From assembly GCA_016793185.1 (NCBI GenBank), contig JAEUIK010000604.1, positions 1 to 8,556 on the forward strand: a DNA stretch of 8,556 bases, written 5' to 3'. Source of the DNA: Planctomycetaceae bacterium. Lineage in GTDB: Bacteria > Planctomycetota > Planctomycetia > Pirellulales > JAEUIK01. Under the pieces are notes generated by a model. The model did no database searches. It was given only the letters and a program-made list of their open reading frames with translations, and had not been told where the DNA came from. How positions within the stretch are numbered: the stretch's first letter is position 1; every line of letters begins with the position of its first letter. Of this stretch, positions 1 to 5,973 are shown piece after piece. The translations under genes and the position numbers were made by a program.

Positions 1-120
1 CGCAGCGTGAAGTACGGGCTAGGCTGCCTCTGGACCGGGACGCTATTCCGGCTCGCCAAGCTGGGCCTGGCCCGGCCCAAGATCTTCGCGCCGCTGATTG
101 ACGCCGAGAAGCGTCGCTAG
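1..120 (+). CDS. 3' end of an unidentified protein gene (partial)
   Basis: An open frame runs from the first base of the window to a TAG stop at 118-120, giving 39 residues that end in ...FAPLIDAEKRR. The stretch is mildly hydrophobic (YGLGCLWTGTLFRLAKLGLA) and ends in a basic tail, so it may be an amphipathic or membrane-proximal C-terminus. The start lies outside the window. It points toward accA, with about 80 bp between the two stop codons and a GC-rich hairpin in that gap. I do not recognise the family; 39 residues are too few to assign one. The frame could be open by chance in GC-rich DNA, but its stop sits where a convergent gene end would be expected and nothing else covers this stretch. 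Confidence 0.45.
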   Translation, partial: RSVKYGLGCLWTGTLFRLAKLGLARPKIFAPLIDAEKRR

Positions 121-147
121 CAGTGATGCTGGCCAATACAACGCGCC

Positions 148-167
148 CCGGGGAAGTCGGTCCCCGG
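148..167. terminator. Candidate bidirectional terminator hairpin between convergent genes
   Basis: CCGGGGA (148-154) and TCCCCGG (161-167) form a perfect 7-bp stem with a 6-nt loop. It lies between the stop of the left-edge gene (120) and the accA stop (202). No T-run follows on either strand, so it is not a textbook intrinsic terminator. The call rests on position and stem quality. Confidence 0.35.
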
Positions 168-201
168 AGAATCGCGCTGCCGGGCAACTTCAGCCAGCCG
201 T

Positions 202-1218
202 TCAATCCGCCGGACTGACGTCCCCGGGTCGAGCTGGAGTTAGTGACTCGGCTCGATGCTCGCCTTCGAAGAAGACGCCGATGTTGCGGAACTTGGCGTA
301 GCGGTCCGACAAGAGCTGGTCGATCGGCCGCGCGGTCAACTCGCGAAGCGCATTGACCAGGTACATCTTGAGCCGGTTCGACATCTGGTGGTGGTCGCGA
401 TGCGCGCCGCCGAGCGGCTCGGGAATCACATCGTCGACGACGCCCAGCTCCAGCAGATGCTTGCTCGTCAGCTTGAGAGCCATGGCCGCTTGTTCGGCGA
501 AGGCCGAGCTCTTCCAGAGAATGCCGGCGCAACCCTCGGGGCTGATCACCGAGTAATAGGCGTGCTCGAGAATCGCCACCTTGTCGCCAACGCCGATGCC
601 CAACGCGCCCCCCGAGCCTCCTTCGCCGATCACGACGCAGACGATGGGCGTCGGCAGCCGCGACATTTCGAGCATGCTCTGGGCGATCACGTGCGATTGC
701 CCGCGCTCCTCGGCGCCGATGCCCGGATAAGCCCCGGGCGTATCGATGAAGCAGATCACCGGCATCTGGTACTTGGCCGCCAGCTCCATCTTGCTCATCG
801 CTTTGCGATAGCCTTCGGGATGGGCGCAGCCGAAGTAGCAGGCATTGCGTTCTTTGAGGGTTTTGCCTTTCTGATGGCCGACGACCATCACTTTGTAATT
901 GTCGAGCTTGGCGAAGCCGGTCCGAATCGCCCGGTCGTCGGCGAAGGTCTTGTCGCCGTGCAATTCGACGAACTCCTCGAAAACCAGGTCGAGATAGTCG
1001 GTCGTCATTGGCCGCTCGGGATGCCGGGCGACTTGCACGGTCTGCCAGGGATCGAGCTCGCTGTAGAGCTTTTTGGTGAGCTCGGCCAGCTCGCGCTTGA
1101 GCCGGCGCGCCTCGTCCTGGTTCGCCGAGGTGGCTTCCGCCGATTCGAGCTTCGCAAGGCGCGCCTCGAGCTCGGCAATCGGCCGCTCGAAGGCTAAACG
1201 ATGGTGCACCGCAGGCAT
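202..1218 (-). CDS. accA: Acetyl-CoA carboxylase carboxyltransferase subunit alpha
   Basis: This is the alpha half of the carboxyltransferase that, paired with AccD, moves CO2 from biotin on AccB to acetyl-CoA, making malonyl-CoA for fatty-acid synthesis in the cytoplasm. The 338 residues are slightly longer than the roughly 320 usual for AccA. The N-terminal 50 residues form a charged helical region. Family signatures follow: GHQKGKTLKERNACYFGCAHPEGYRK (115-139), FIDTPGAYPGIGAEERGQ (157-174), the glycine-rich oxyanion-hole segment GEGGSGGALGIG (198-209) and SPEGCAGILWKS (226-237). The ATG at 1218 is preferred because GGGAGA lies 7 nt upstream and the protein then begins like other AccA N-termini. 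A TTG 42 nt upstream would add an unrelated leader. No accD, accB or accC is in the window, so the complex is encoded at scattered loci. The kinase gene lies 284 bp upstream on the same strand. Confidence 0.96.
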   Translation of the reverse strand: MPAVHHRLAFERPIAELEARLAKLESAEATSANQDEARRLKRELAELTKKLYSELDPWQTVQVARHPERPMTTDYLDLVFEEFVELHGDKTFADDRAIRTGFAKLDNYKVMVVGHQKGKTLKERNACYFGCAHPEGYRKAMSKMELAAKYQMPVICFIDTPGAYPGIGAEERGQSHVIAQSMLEMSRLPTPIVCVVIGEGGSGGALGIGVGDKVAILEHAYYSVISPEGCAGILWKSSAFAEQAAMALKLTSKHLLELGVVDDVIPEPLGGAHRDHHQMSNRLKMYLVNALRELTARPIDQLLSDRYAKFRNIGVFFEGEHRAESLTPARPGDVSPAD

Positions 1219-1225
1219 GGATGGT

Positions 1226-1231
1226 TCTCCC
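1226..1231 (-). promoter_or_regulatory. Shine-Dalgarno of accA
   Basis: GGGAGA on the minus strand lies 7 nt before the ATG at 1218. It supports that start over the in-frame TTG at 1260. Confidence 0.7.
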
Positions 1232-1326
1232 GGCTTCGCGCGAAAGCGCTTCTTCGGCAAATCGGGCGCGGGTTCGGAATTCCCCGCGCGGTGATCGGTC
1301 TGGTTCTGCTTGTGTTCTCAACTTCT

Positions 1327-1346
1327 GGCCCACGCGGCCGTGGGTC
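1327..1346. repeat. Hairpin in the accA leader region
   Basis: GGCCCACG (1327-1334) pairs with CGTGGGTC (1339-1346) around the loop CGGC, making an 8-bp stem that includes one G-T pair. It lies about 110 nt upstream of the accA start. No T-run follows on the minus strand. It could end kinase transcripts or structure an accA leader; the sequence does not decide between these. Confidence 0.3.
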
Positions 1347-1404
1347 GGGCGCCTCGACGCCGTCTGATTGCAGCGGCGCGCTCGCGACGGGCCCAACCCT
1401 CCGT

Positions 1405-1449
1405 TGCTGGCAGCTAGCTGCCGCCATCCTGATCCTGGCACTGCCAGCA
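1405..1449. repeat. Overlapping palindromes in the kinase-accA spacer
   Basis: Three inverted repeats share the same bases. A perfect 14-bp palindrome GGCAGCTAGCTGCC spans 1409-1422. CTGGCA-C-TGCCAG spans 1435-1447. The outer arms TGCTGGCAG (1405-1413) and CTGCCAGCA (1441-1449) are exact reverse complements 27 nt apart. The outer hairpin and the two local ones cannot all form together. The cluster lies 55-100 nt after the kinase stop and about 190-230 nt before accA. A terminator, a dimeric operator and an attenuator-like switch are all possible. The rest of the spacer (1219-1502) shows no gene I can support. Confidence 0.5.
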
Positions 1450-1502
1450 GCCGCACAGGCCGTTTTCGCGCCCGACTATCCTATCATCGGTCCGTCGGCA
1501 AC

Positions 1503-2378
1503 TTAACCTGCGGCGGGCTTCTCCACAGGTGGTTTCGGCATCTCCTTGAAGACCCGCAGCGACCGAAACTCGCGGAGGAATTCGCTCATCGATTCCGGAC
1601 GCTGCTCGGGACGCTTGGCGAGGGTCTTCTTCACCAAATCAGCGAACTCAGGCGTGACATTAGGGTTGGCGGCTCCCAGCGGCGGCGGCGGCGATTTCAG
1701 ATGCTTCATCAACAGCTCGTTCGAACTCCCCCCCGTGAACGGCGCCCGGCCTCCCACCAGCTCGAAGATCGTGCAACCGAAGCTGTAGACGTCGGCGCGC
1801 GTGTCGAGCGCCAGCCCGCGGATCTGCTCGGGCGACATATAGCTGCGCGTGCCTTGCGTCTTGGTCTTGCGGGCGAAGAGCTTCATCAAGCCCGTCTTGG
1901 GTTTGGTAGCCATCGCAAAGTCGATCAGCTTCACATCCCCCTGGGGCGAGACGAGAAAATTGTCGGGCTTGATATCGCGGTGAACCCAGCCCTGGTCGTT
2001 GAAGTAGGCCAAGGCCTCGGCGGCCTGGCCAATCACTTGCGGGACGAGATAGCCGACCTGCGCCAGTCCGCGCCGCAGGAACTGCTTCATGTTGGGGTGC
2101 GGATAGAGCTCCATCACCAGATACGGCGAGAGCTTATCCGAGCCATATTCGTAGATCCGGATGACGCGCGGATGCTCGAGCGACTTGCCCACCGCGTACT
2201 CGTTCTTGAGAAACGCGACATGCTCGCGTTCCTTGCGGAAGTCGGACAGGAGCAGCTTGATTGCATACCGCTGCGATTGCGCGTCGTCGATCGCCTCCCA
2301 CACCTGGCTGGTCTGGCCGGTCATGACGATGTTCAACAGCCGGTACTTGCCCAGCAGATCTTGGCTGGCACGTGCCAA
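1503..2378 (-). CDS. Small soluble Hanks-type serine/threonine protein kinase, degenerate motifs
   Basis: The protein has 291 residues and is essentially only a kinase domain, with no transmembrane helix or sensor domain, so it should be cytosolic. Recognisable elements are Lys41 in YAIKLL, Glu60 as the likely helix-C partner, HRDIKPDN with Asp135 and Asn140, the metal-binding segment LIDFAMA (Asp153), SPE (182-184) in place of APE, and ADVYSFG (195-201). Two motifs deviate: the glycine-rich loop reads MTGQTSQV rather than GxGxxGxV, and DFG is DFA. The catalytic Lys, both Asp residues and Asn remain, so activity is plausible but not certain. The C-terminus is Pro- and Lys-rich (MPKPPVEKPAAG). 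The start is TTG, supported by GAGAGG 6 nt upstream. The gene is divergent from the dehydrogenase, and accA follows it after 284 bp. The substrate is unknown. Confidence 0.9.
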   Translation of the reverse strand: MARASQDLLGKYRLLNIVMTGQTSQVWEAIDDAQSQRYAIKLLLSDFRKEREHVAFLKNEYAVGKSLEHPRVIRIYEYGSDKLSPYLVMELYPHPNMKQFLRRGLAQVGYLVPQVIGQAAEALAYFNDQGWVHRDIKPDNFLVSPQGDVKLIDFAMATKPKTGLMKLFARKTKTQGTRSYMSPEQIRGLALDTRADVYSFGCTIFELVGGRAPFTGGSSNELLMKHLKSPPPPLGAANPNVTPEFADLVKKTLAKRPEQRPESMSEFLREFRSLRVFKEMPKPPVEKPAAG

Positions 2379-2384
2379 GTGTGA

Positions 2385-2390
2385 CCTCTC
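2385..2390 (-). promoter_or_regulatory. Shine-Dalgarno supporting the TTG start of the kinase
   Basis: GAGAGG on the minus strand lies 6 nt before the TTG at 2378. No ATG or GTG at the kinase N-terminus fits the domain as well. Confidence 0.65.
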
Positions 2391-2504
2391 GCGTCGGTTC
2401 CGGAATCAGGGCAAAATCGGCGGCAAAGCGCGGGTCGCCAGCGCCGCGGCCTCCAGTTTAGTCCCCCCCCGGGCAACCAACAAACGCTCCCTGCCGGGGC
2501 GCAA

Positions 2505-2533
2505 TTGCCGCCGCGCGGGGCCGACGGTACAAC
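2505..2533 (+). promoter_or_regulatory. Candidate sigma-70-type promoter of the dehydrogenase gene
   Basis: TTGCCG (2505-2510) and TACAAC (2528-2533) are 17 nt apart, each matching 4 of 6 consensus bases, and would give a leader of roughly 55 nt. The match is only moderate. I saw no comparable promoter for the divergent kinase in 2379-2504. Confidence 0.33.
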
Positions 2534-2543
2534 ACGGACTCGC

Positions 2544-2568
2544 CAGCTCGAGTGGTCAGCTCGACTGG
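2544..2568 (+). repeat. Tandem 12-mer, possible operator
   Basis: CAGCTCGAGTGG (2544-2555) and CAGCTCGACTGG (2557-2568) differ at one base and are separated by one base, giving a 13-nt period. They lie between the candidate -10 box and the dehydrogenase start. The flanking GCCAG/CTGGC (2542-2546, 2565-2569) also forms an inverted repeat. A regulator-binding site is one reading. Confidence 0.4.
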
Positions 2569-2594
2569 CCGTTGGAACCGAGGAATCGTGGTTG

Positions 2595-3563
2595 ATGAAA
2601 GCCGCCCACATCGTTGCCCCGCGCCGCCTGGAAATCGTCGACACCCCCCTGCCCGACATTCGTCAAGCTCCTGGTGAACCCGTTCTGCTGCGGCTGCACC
2701 AAGGCGTGCTGTGCGCCTCGGACTTTCCGCGGTGGTGCGGCGGCGCGTTCAATGTCCAGTTTCCCCGACCTGTCGGCGATAGCCTGCACGAGTGCATCGG
2801 TACCGTCGTCGAGAGCCGGAGCCCGAGGTTCCAGCCCGGCGATTGGGTCCTGGCGATCCCCGCCGACCAGCGTGGACTGAGCGAATACTTCATCACCGAC
2901 GCCAGCATGGTGGTGCCGCTCCCCGAGCACACCATCCGCGAACACCTGATCCTCGGTCAGCCCCTGGGAACAATCCTCTGGGCCGCGCACAAGCTGCCGA
3001 ACATTCTCGATCTCGACGTCGCCGTCGTCGGGCAAGGGCCAATCGGGCTGATGTGGAACTACCTGCTCTCGAACATGGGGGCCCGGAAGATCATCGGTCT
3101 CGATCGCGTTCCGGACCGACTCGAAACAGCCCGGCGGATGCGCGCCACGCACACGATTCACGTCGACGAAGTCGACCCGCGCGCCGCGATTCTGGAACTC
3201 ACCGACGGTCGCGGCGCCGACCTGGTGGTCGAGGCCGTGGGTCATCAGCCCGAGACAATCCACCTCGCAATTGGGCTCTGCCGGCGCGAGGGAACGGTTT
3301 TGATGTTCGGCGTACCGGACCAGGAGTTTTATCCCCTCCCTGCCTGGGAAATTTTGCGGAAGAACATTCGCTTCATCGGCTCGGTGCATCCGAACGTGCA
3401 GCGCGACCTGCCTTTGGCACTCGACATGATCCGCCAGGGCCGGATCGACGTCAGCCCCTTGATCACGCACCGCTTTCCGTTCGAGAAGGCGCAAGAGGCG
3501 TTCACACTCGCCGTCGAACGTCACGACCGGCCGATCAAGGTGCTGTTGGAGTTCGGCAGTTAA
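2595..3563 (+). CDS. Zinc-dependent alcohol dehydrogenase-like (MDR) oxidoreductase, short form
   Basis: This medium-chain dehydrogenase/reductase probably oxidises an alcohol or polyol with NAD; the substrate cannot be read from the sequence. The N-terminal GroES-like domain (about 1-130) keeps likely catalytic-zinc ligands Cys40 (VLCASDF) and His65-Glu66 (SLHECIG). The Rossmann domain carries GQGPIG (146-151) and Asp170 at the end of the second strand, which favours NAD over NADP. At 322 residues it is shorter than the 340-350 typical of zinc ADHs. The four-cysteine structural-zinc lobe is missing: the chain passes directly from DWVLAIPADQRG to LSEYF. The ATG at 2595 matches the family N-terminus (MKAAHIVAPRRLEI) and has GAGGA 10 nt upstream; an in-frame TTG lies immediately before it. 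The gene is divergent from the kinase and convergent with the glycosyltransferase. Confidence 0.88.
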   Translation: MKAAHIVAPRRLEIVDTPLPDIRQAPGEPVLLRLHQGVLCASDFPRWCGGAFNVQFPRPVGDSLHECIGTVVESRSPRFQPGDWVLAIPADQRGLSEYFITDASMVVPLPEHTIREHLILGQPLGTILWAAHKLPNILDLDVAVVGQGPIGLMWNYLLSNMGARKIIGLDRVPDRLETARRMRATHTIHVDEVDPRAAILELTDGRGADLVVEAVGHQPETIHLAIGLCRREGTVLMFGVPDQEFYPLPAWEILRKNIRFIGSVHPNVQRDLPLALDMIRQGRIDVSPLITHRFPFEKAQEAFTLAVERHDRPIKVLLEFGS

Positions 3564-3584
3564 GCCGAACGTGGGGTTTGATTC

Positions 3585-3610
3585 AACCACCACGACACGA
3601 CGGCACCACG
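3585..3610 (+). repeat. 26-nt ACCACGACAC-type repeat, copy 1
   Basis: Starts AACCACCACGACAC, 22 nt after the dehydrogenase stop. It matches copy 3 at 22 of 26 positions and copy 2 at 21 of 26, both in the opposite orientation. A transcript through the spacer could fold copy 1 onto copy 2 or copy 3. From memory, similar ACCAC-GACAC-rich elements are common between genes in planctomycetes; this was not checked here. Confidence 0.6.
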
Positions 3611-3690
3611 AGAAACGGCAGAGGACTCACGCGAGCAAATCAAGACGGGATGGCATTGCCAATCGTCGGTCCGGCGTCAGCGTAGCTTGG

Positions 3691-3716
3691 CTTCGTGCCT
3701 TAGTGTCTTGGTGGTT
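3691..3716 (-). repeat. 26-nt ACCACGACAC-type repeat, copy 2
   Basis: On the minus strand it starts AACCACCAAGACACTAAGG. It is inverted relative to copy 1, with 5 mismatches in 26. It lies in the 218-bp convergent spacer between the dehydrogenase and the glycosyltransferase, where no gene is evident. Confidence 0.55.
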
Positions 3717-3736
3717 ATCTCTTTGCGTTTGATTTC

Positions 3737-3762
3737 CGTCGTACCGTGGTGTCGTGGTAGTT
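3737..3762 (-). repeat. 26-nt ACCACGACAC-type repeat, copy 3
   Basis: On the minus strand it starts AACTACCACGACACCACGG. It is inverted relative to copy 1, with 4 mismatches in 26, and lies in the same orientation as copy 2. It sits 20 nt beyond the stop of the glycosyltransferase gene. The copy 1/copy 3 pairing could act as a bidirectional transcript end. Confidence 0.6.
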
Positions 3763-3765
3763 AAG

Positions 3766-3781
3766 CCCCCCCTGCCCTGCT
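3766..3781 (-). repeat. G-rich short repeat, copy 1
   Basis: Seven C followed by TGCCCTGCT, on the minus strand AGCAGGGCA then seven G. It sits directly after the glycosyltransferase stop codon. The same 16 bases recur at 5324-5339 inside truA, and a 12-base core recurs at 5049-5060. Confidence 0.5.
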
Positions 3782-4960
3782 TCAGAGCTCCACGTTCGAC
3801 AATTCGCCCGCCAGCACGCGGACGTAGAGCCGGCGGATCTCGGCCGTCATGTGCTGATGCCGGAAGATGTCGGCGCAGCGGCGGCGTCCCTCGCTTCCCA
3901 AGCGCTCGCGCAACCCGGCGTCGGCTGCCAGCTCGACGATCGCTTGCGCGAGGCCGGCCACCTCTTGGGGCGGCAACAAGTAGCCGGTGACGCCCGGCAG
4001 CACGACTTCGCGGGCGCCGTCGATGTCATAACTGATCACCGGCTTGGCCGAGATCAACGCTTGCGGCAGCGTCCGCGCCAGCCCCTCGCGGAGGCTGGTG
4101 TGGACCAGCACATCCATTGCCGCGATGAGGGGAGGAATTTGCTCGGGGGGGACGAGGCCCGTGAAGTGAAAATGCGCATCGAGCCCGGCCGCGGCGATCT
4201 GCTGCCGCAGCTCGTCGGCCAGGATCCCATCTCCGACGAACAGGAATCGCACGCGCGGGTTCTGGCGCACCACCTCGGCGGCCGCCTGAATGACGTACTC
4301 GTGCCCCTTGAGATGAAAGAGCCGGGCGATCTTGCCAATCACAATGTGGTCGTCGGCGTAGCCAAGTTCGCGGCGGACTCTGGCGCGCTGCTCGTGGGCC
4401 TGCAAGAACGGCTCGACCTCCATGCCGCTGTAGATCGTCGTGAACTTCTCGCGCGGGGCCACCTGGGCGGCGACCATCAGATCGGTCATCGCGTCGGCCA
4501 CGCTGATGTAGGCGTCGCACCGCGAGGCGGCCCAGCGCTCGCAGGCTCTGAAGGCGAAGGCCGATAACGGGCTCTGATAGGGATGAAACGGCGCCCCATG
4601 CACGGTATGGATGATGGCCGGCACCTGCAGCCGGAAAGCCGCGGCGCGCCCCAAGATCCCCCCCTTGGCGCTGTGGGTATGAACCACTTCCGGTCGAAAC
4701 TCCTGCAACACCTCGTGCAACTCGCGATAGCTGCGCCAATCGCGCCAGGGGTGAATCGAGCGCCGCAGCGAGCCGATGATCCGCACCGGCACTCCGCTCG
4801 CCTGGGCCCGCTCGAGCAAACTCCCCTCGGGACCGAGCGAGGGGCCCGTGATCAACAGCACGTTATCGCCGTAGAACCGCTGCAAGTCCTCGCAGTTGTA
4901 GAGCGTGTTCTCCTGCGCTCCTCCCAGGATCATCCGGGTAATGACGTGTGCGATCCGCAT
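3782..4960 (-). CDS. GT-B fold glycosyltransferase, family 4 type
   Basis: The 392-residue enzyme likely transfers a sugar from a nucleotide donor during exopolysaccharide, cell-surface glycan or glycolipid synthesis; acceptor and donor are unknown. The N-terminal domain begins MRIAHVITRMILGGAQE, with the glycine loop near 13-14, followed by VVHTHSAKGGILGR (92-105). The C-terminal domain has GKIARLFHLKGHEY (209-222), FVGDG (241-245), a VPPEQIPPLIAAMDVLVHTS segment (270-289) and the donor-site loop REGLARTLPQALISAKPVIS. In that loop the usual E-x7-E pair is Glu292 and Gln300. The gene lies 105 bp downstream of truA on the same strand. The ATG at 4960 fits the family, but no convincing Shine-Dalgarno is close (GAAGG is 15 nt away). 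There is no signal peptide or membrane helix, so it should be cytoplasmic or peripheral. No other polysaccharide genes are nearby. Confidence 0.9.
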   Translation of the reverse strand: MRIAHVITRMILGGAQENTLYNCEDLQRFYGDNVLLITGPSLGPEGSLLERAQASGVPVRIIGSLRRSIHPWRDWRSYRELHEVLQEFRPEVVHTHSAKGGILGRAAAFRLQVPAIIHTVHGAPFHPYQSPLSAFAFRACERWAASRCDAYISVADAMTDLMVAAQVAPREKFTTIYSGMEVEPFLQAHEQRARVRRELGYADDHIVIGKIARLFHLKGHEYVIQAAAEVVRQNPRVRFLFVGDGILADELRQQIAAAGLDAHFHFTGLVPPEQIPPLIAAMDVLVHTSLREGLARTLPQALISAKPVISYDIDGAREVVLPGVTGYLLPPQEVAGLAQAIVELAADAGLRERLGSEGRRRCADIFRHQHMTAEIRRLYVRVLAGELSNVEL

Positions 4961-5026
4961 GCGGTCGTGATCGAACCTTCGCGTAACAACGTGGAATCCG
5001 GGAACGAACGGCGTTCAGCCCCGTCT

Positions 5027-5043
5027 CGCCGCGGCACGCGGCG
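5027..5043. terminator. Candidate terminator hairpin after truA
   Basis: CGCCGCG (5027-5033) pairs with CGCGGCG (5037-5043) around the loop GCA, an all-GC 7-bp stem about 22 nt past the truA stop and about 65 nt before the glycosyltransferase start. No T-run follows, so attenuation or random GC-rich pairing is also possible. Confidence 0.3.
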
Positions 5044-5048
5044 AACAT

Positions 5049-5060
5049 CCCCTGCCCTGC
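5049..5060 (-). repeat. G-rich short repeat, copy 2
   Basis: CCCCTGCCCTGC, on the minus strand GCAGGGCAGGGG, followed directly by another CCCTG. It starts 5 nt beyond the truA stop and shares its 12 bases with the copies at 3766-3781 and 5324-5339. Confidence 0.45.
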
Positions 5061-5065
5061 CCTGA

Positions 5066-5872
5066 TTATGCCTGGGAGTTGCGCGTTGCGGCAGTCTGCT
5101 CCGGGGGATAATCGACGTGCAGCAGGAATAAGCCCTCGGGAGGCGCCGTTTGCCCCGCGGCTTTACGGTCCTGGGCGGCGAGCACTTCGGCCACCCAGGC
5201 CATCTCGCGCGCTCCCCGTCCGACTTCGACGAGCGTGCCGACGATCGCCCGAACCATGTTGTAGAGAAAGCCGTCGGCGGCCACTTCGACGTGCAGTCCG
5301 GCCGAAAAGGGACCAAAGGGATCCCCCCCCTGCCCTGCTCGGCGGGCCACAAGAATGTCGGTGATCGTCCGGACGCTCGTCTCGCGGTTCGGCCATTGGG
5401 TCTCGAAGCTGCGGAAGTCGTGCTTGCCCAAGAGGAGCTGCGCGGCCTCGTGCATCGCCGCCGCGTCGAGCCGGTGCCGGCAATGCCAAGCATAGCGCCT
5501 CCCGAACGGATTGCGCTGCGGGCCATCCTGAAGCGCATAGCGATAACGCTTGCCGATGGCATCGAACCGAGCATGGAAACCGGCCGGCGCCTCAACAAGT
5601 TTGCGCACGAGCATTTCGTCGGGAAGCTCGGCGTTGAGGGCCCGCTCGAGCACGGCCGGCTCGAGCCGGGTCTCGGAGGAGAAACTGACGACCTGCCCCA
5701 GGGCGTGGACCCCCGCGTCGGTCCGCCCGCTGGCTTCGACGGTGACGGGCGCGCCAGTCACGCGGCCCAGGACTTCCTCGAACACCCCTTGCAGCGTCCG
5801 CGGCCCGGGCTGGCGTTGCCAGCCGGCGAAATCGGTGCCGTCGTAGGCCAGGATAAGCTTGAAGGTGCGCAT
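5066..5872 (-). CDS. truA: tRNA pseudouridine(38-40) synthase TruA
   Basis: TruA converts uridine to pseudouridine at positions 38-40 of the tRNA anticodon stem-loop, in the cytosol and without a cofactor. The 268 residues fit the family (about 240-270). Signatures are YDGTDFAGWQRQ (10-21), TLQGVFEEVLGRVTG, the catalytic segment ASGRTDAGVHALGQV with Asp52, KRYRYAL (108-114, conserved Tyr110), HDFRSF (151-156) and NMVRAIVGTLVEVGRG (205-220). The ATG at 5872 gives the canonical MRTFKLILAYDGT start. An in-frame start 114 nt upstream would encode unrelated residues through a hairpin cluster and was rejected. No clear Shine-Dalgarno precedes the ATG. Residues 179-183 (AGQGG) are encoded by a copy of a G-rich repeat also found in the spacers and lie in a loop longer than in E. 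coli TruA (as recalled). asd is 159 bp upstream. Confidence 0.96.
   Translation of the reverse strand: MRTFKLILAYDGTDFAGWQRQPGPRTLQGVFEEVLGRVTGAPVTVEASGRTDAGVHALGQVVSFSSETRLEPAVLERALNAELPDEMLVRKLVEAPAGFHARFDAIGKRYRYALQDGPQRNPFGRRYAWHCRHRLDAAAMHEAAQLLLGKHDFRSFETQWPNRETSVRTITDILVARRAGQGGDPFGPFSAGLHVEVAADGFLYNMVRAIVGTLVEVGRGAREMAWVAEVLAAQDRKAAGQTAPPEGLFLLHVDYPPEQTAATRNSQA
5324..5339 (-). repeat. G-rich short repeat, copy 3, inside truA
   Basis: Sixteen bases identical to 3766-3781, here within the truA reading frame and read as Ala-Gly-Gln-Gly-Gly. It falls between two predicted strands, where extra residues should be tolerated. Confidence 0.5.
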
Positions 5873-5895
5873 GGCGGAGGCAGGGCCGGAATCCT

Positions 5896-5953
5896 GGTGC
5901 CACTGGCTCTGCCAGTGGAATTCATTCAAAGCACTGGCAAAGCCAGTGGCACC
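5896..5953. repeat. Paired inverted palindromic repeats upstream of truA
   Basis: Unit A (5896-5917) and unit B (5932-5953) are 22 nt each and reverse complements of each other except for one base, separated by 14 nt. Each is also a hairpin: A pairs CCACTGGC (5900-5907) with GCCAGTGG (5911-5918) around TCT; B pairs CACTGGC (5932-5938) with GCCAGTG (5942-5948) around AAA. The transcript can therefore form two small hairpins or one long one of about 22 bp. They lie 24-81 nt before the truA start. I recall this kind of TGCCACTGGC element as a dispersed repeat in planctomycete genomes, but could not check it. Confidence 0.7.
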
Positions 5954-5973
5954 CAGTTGCGGAACAATCGCCT

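Noticed and set aside
256..1197. 313-residue plus-strand open frame
   Set aside because: Antisense shadow of accA, whose catalytic motifs are unambiguous.
1219..1260. Longer accA reading from a TTG at 1260
   Set aside because: GGGAGA precedes the ATG at 1218 at 7 nt and the shorter protein begins like AccA.
1201..1506. 101-residue plus-strand frame with a segment resembling a signal peptide (LAAAILILALPAAAQA)
   Set aside because: It begins inside accA, has no Shine-Dalgarno of note, the hydrophobic stretch is translated from the palindrome-rich spacer, and no export-type mature protein follows.
1368..2384. 338-residue plus-strand open frame
   Set aside because: Antisense shadow of the kinase; Arg- and Leu-rich with no recognisable motif.
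2505..2594. Longer dehydrogenase reading from 2505
   Set aside because: The 30 extra residues run through the candidate promoter and the tandem 12-mer and do not resemble an MDR N-terminus.
2556..3593. 345-residue minus-strand open frame
   Set aside because: Antisense shadow of the MDR dehydrogenase.
5049..5062. Possible G-quadruplex on the minus strand
   Set aside because: Only three G-runs are present at this site; a fourth run at suitable distance is missing.
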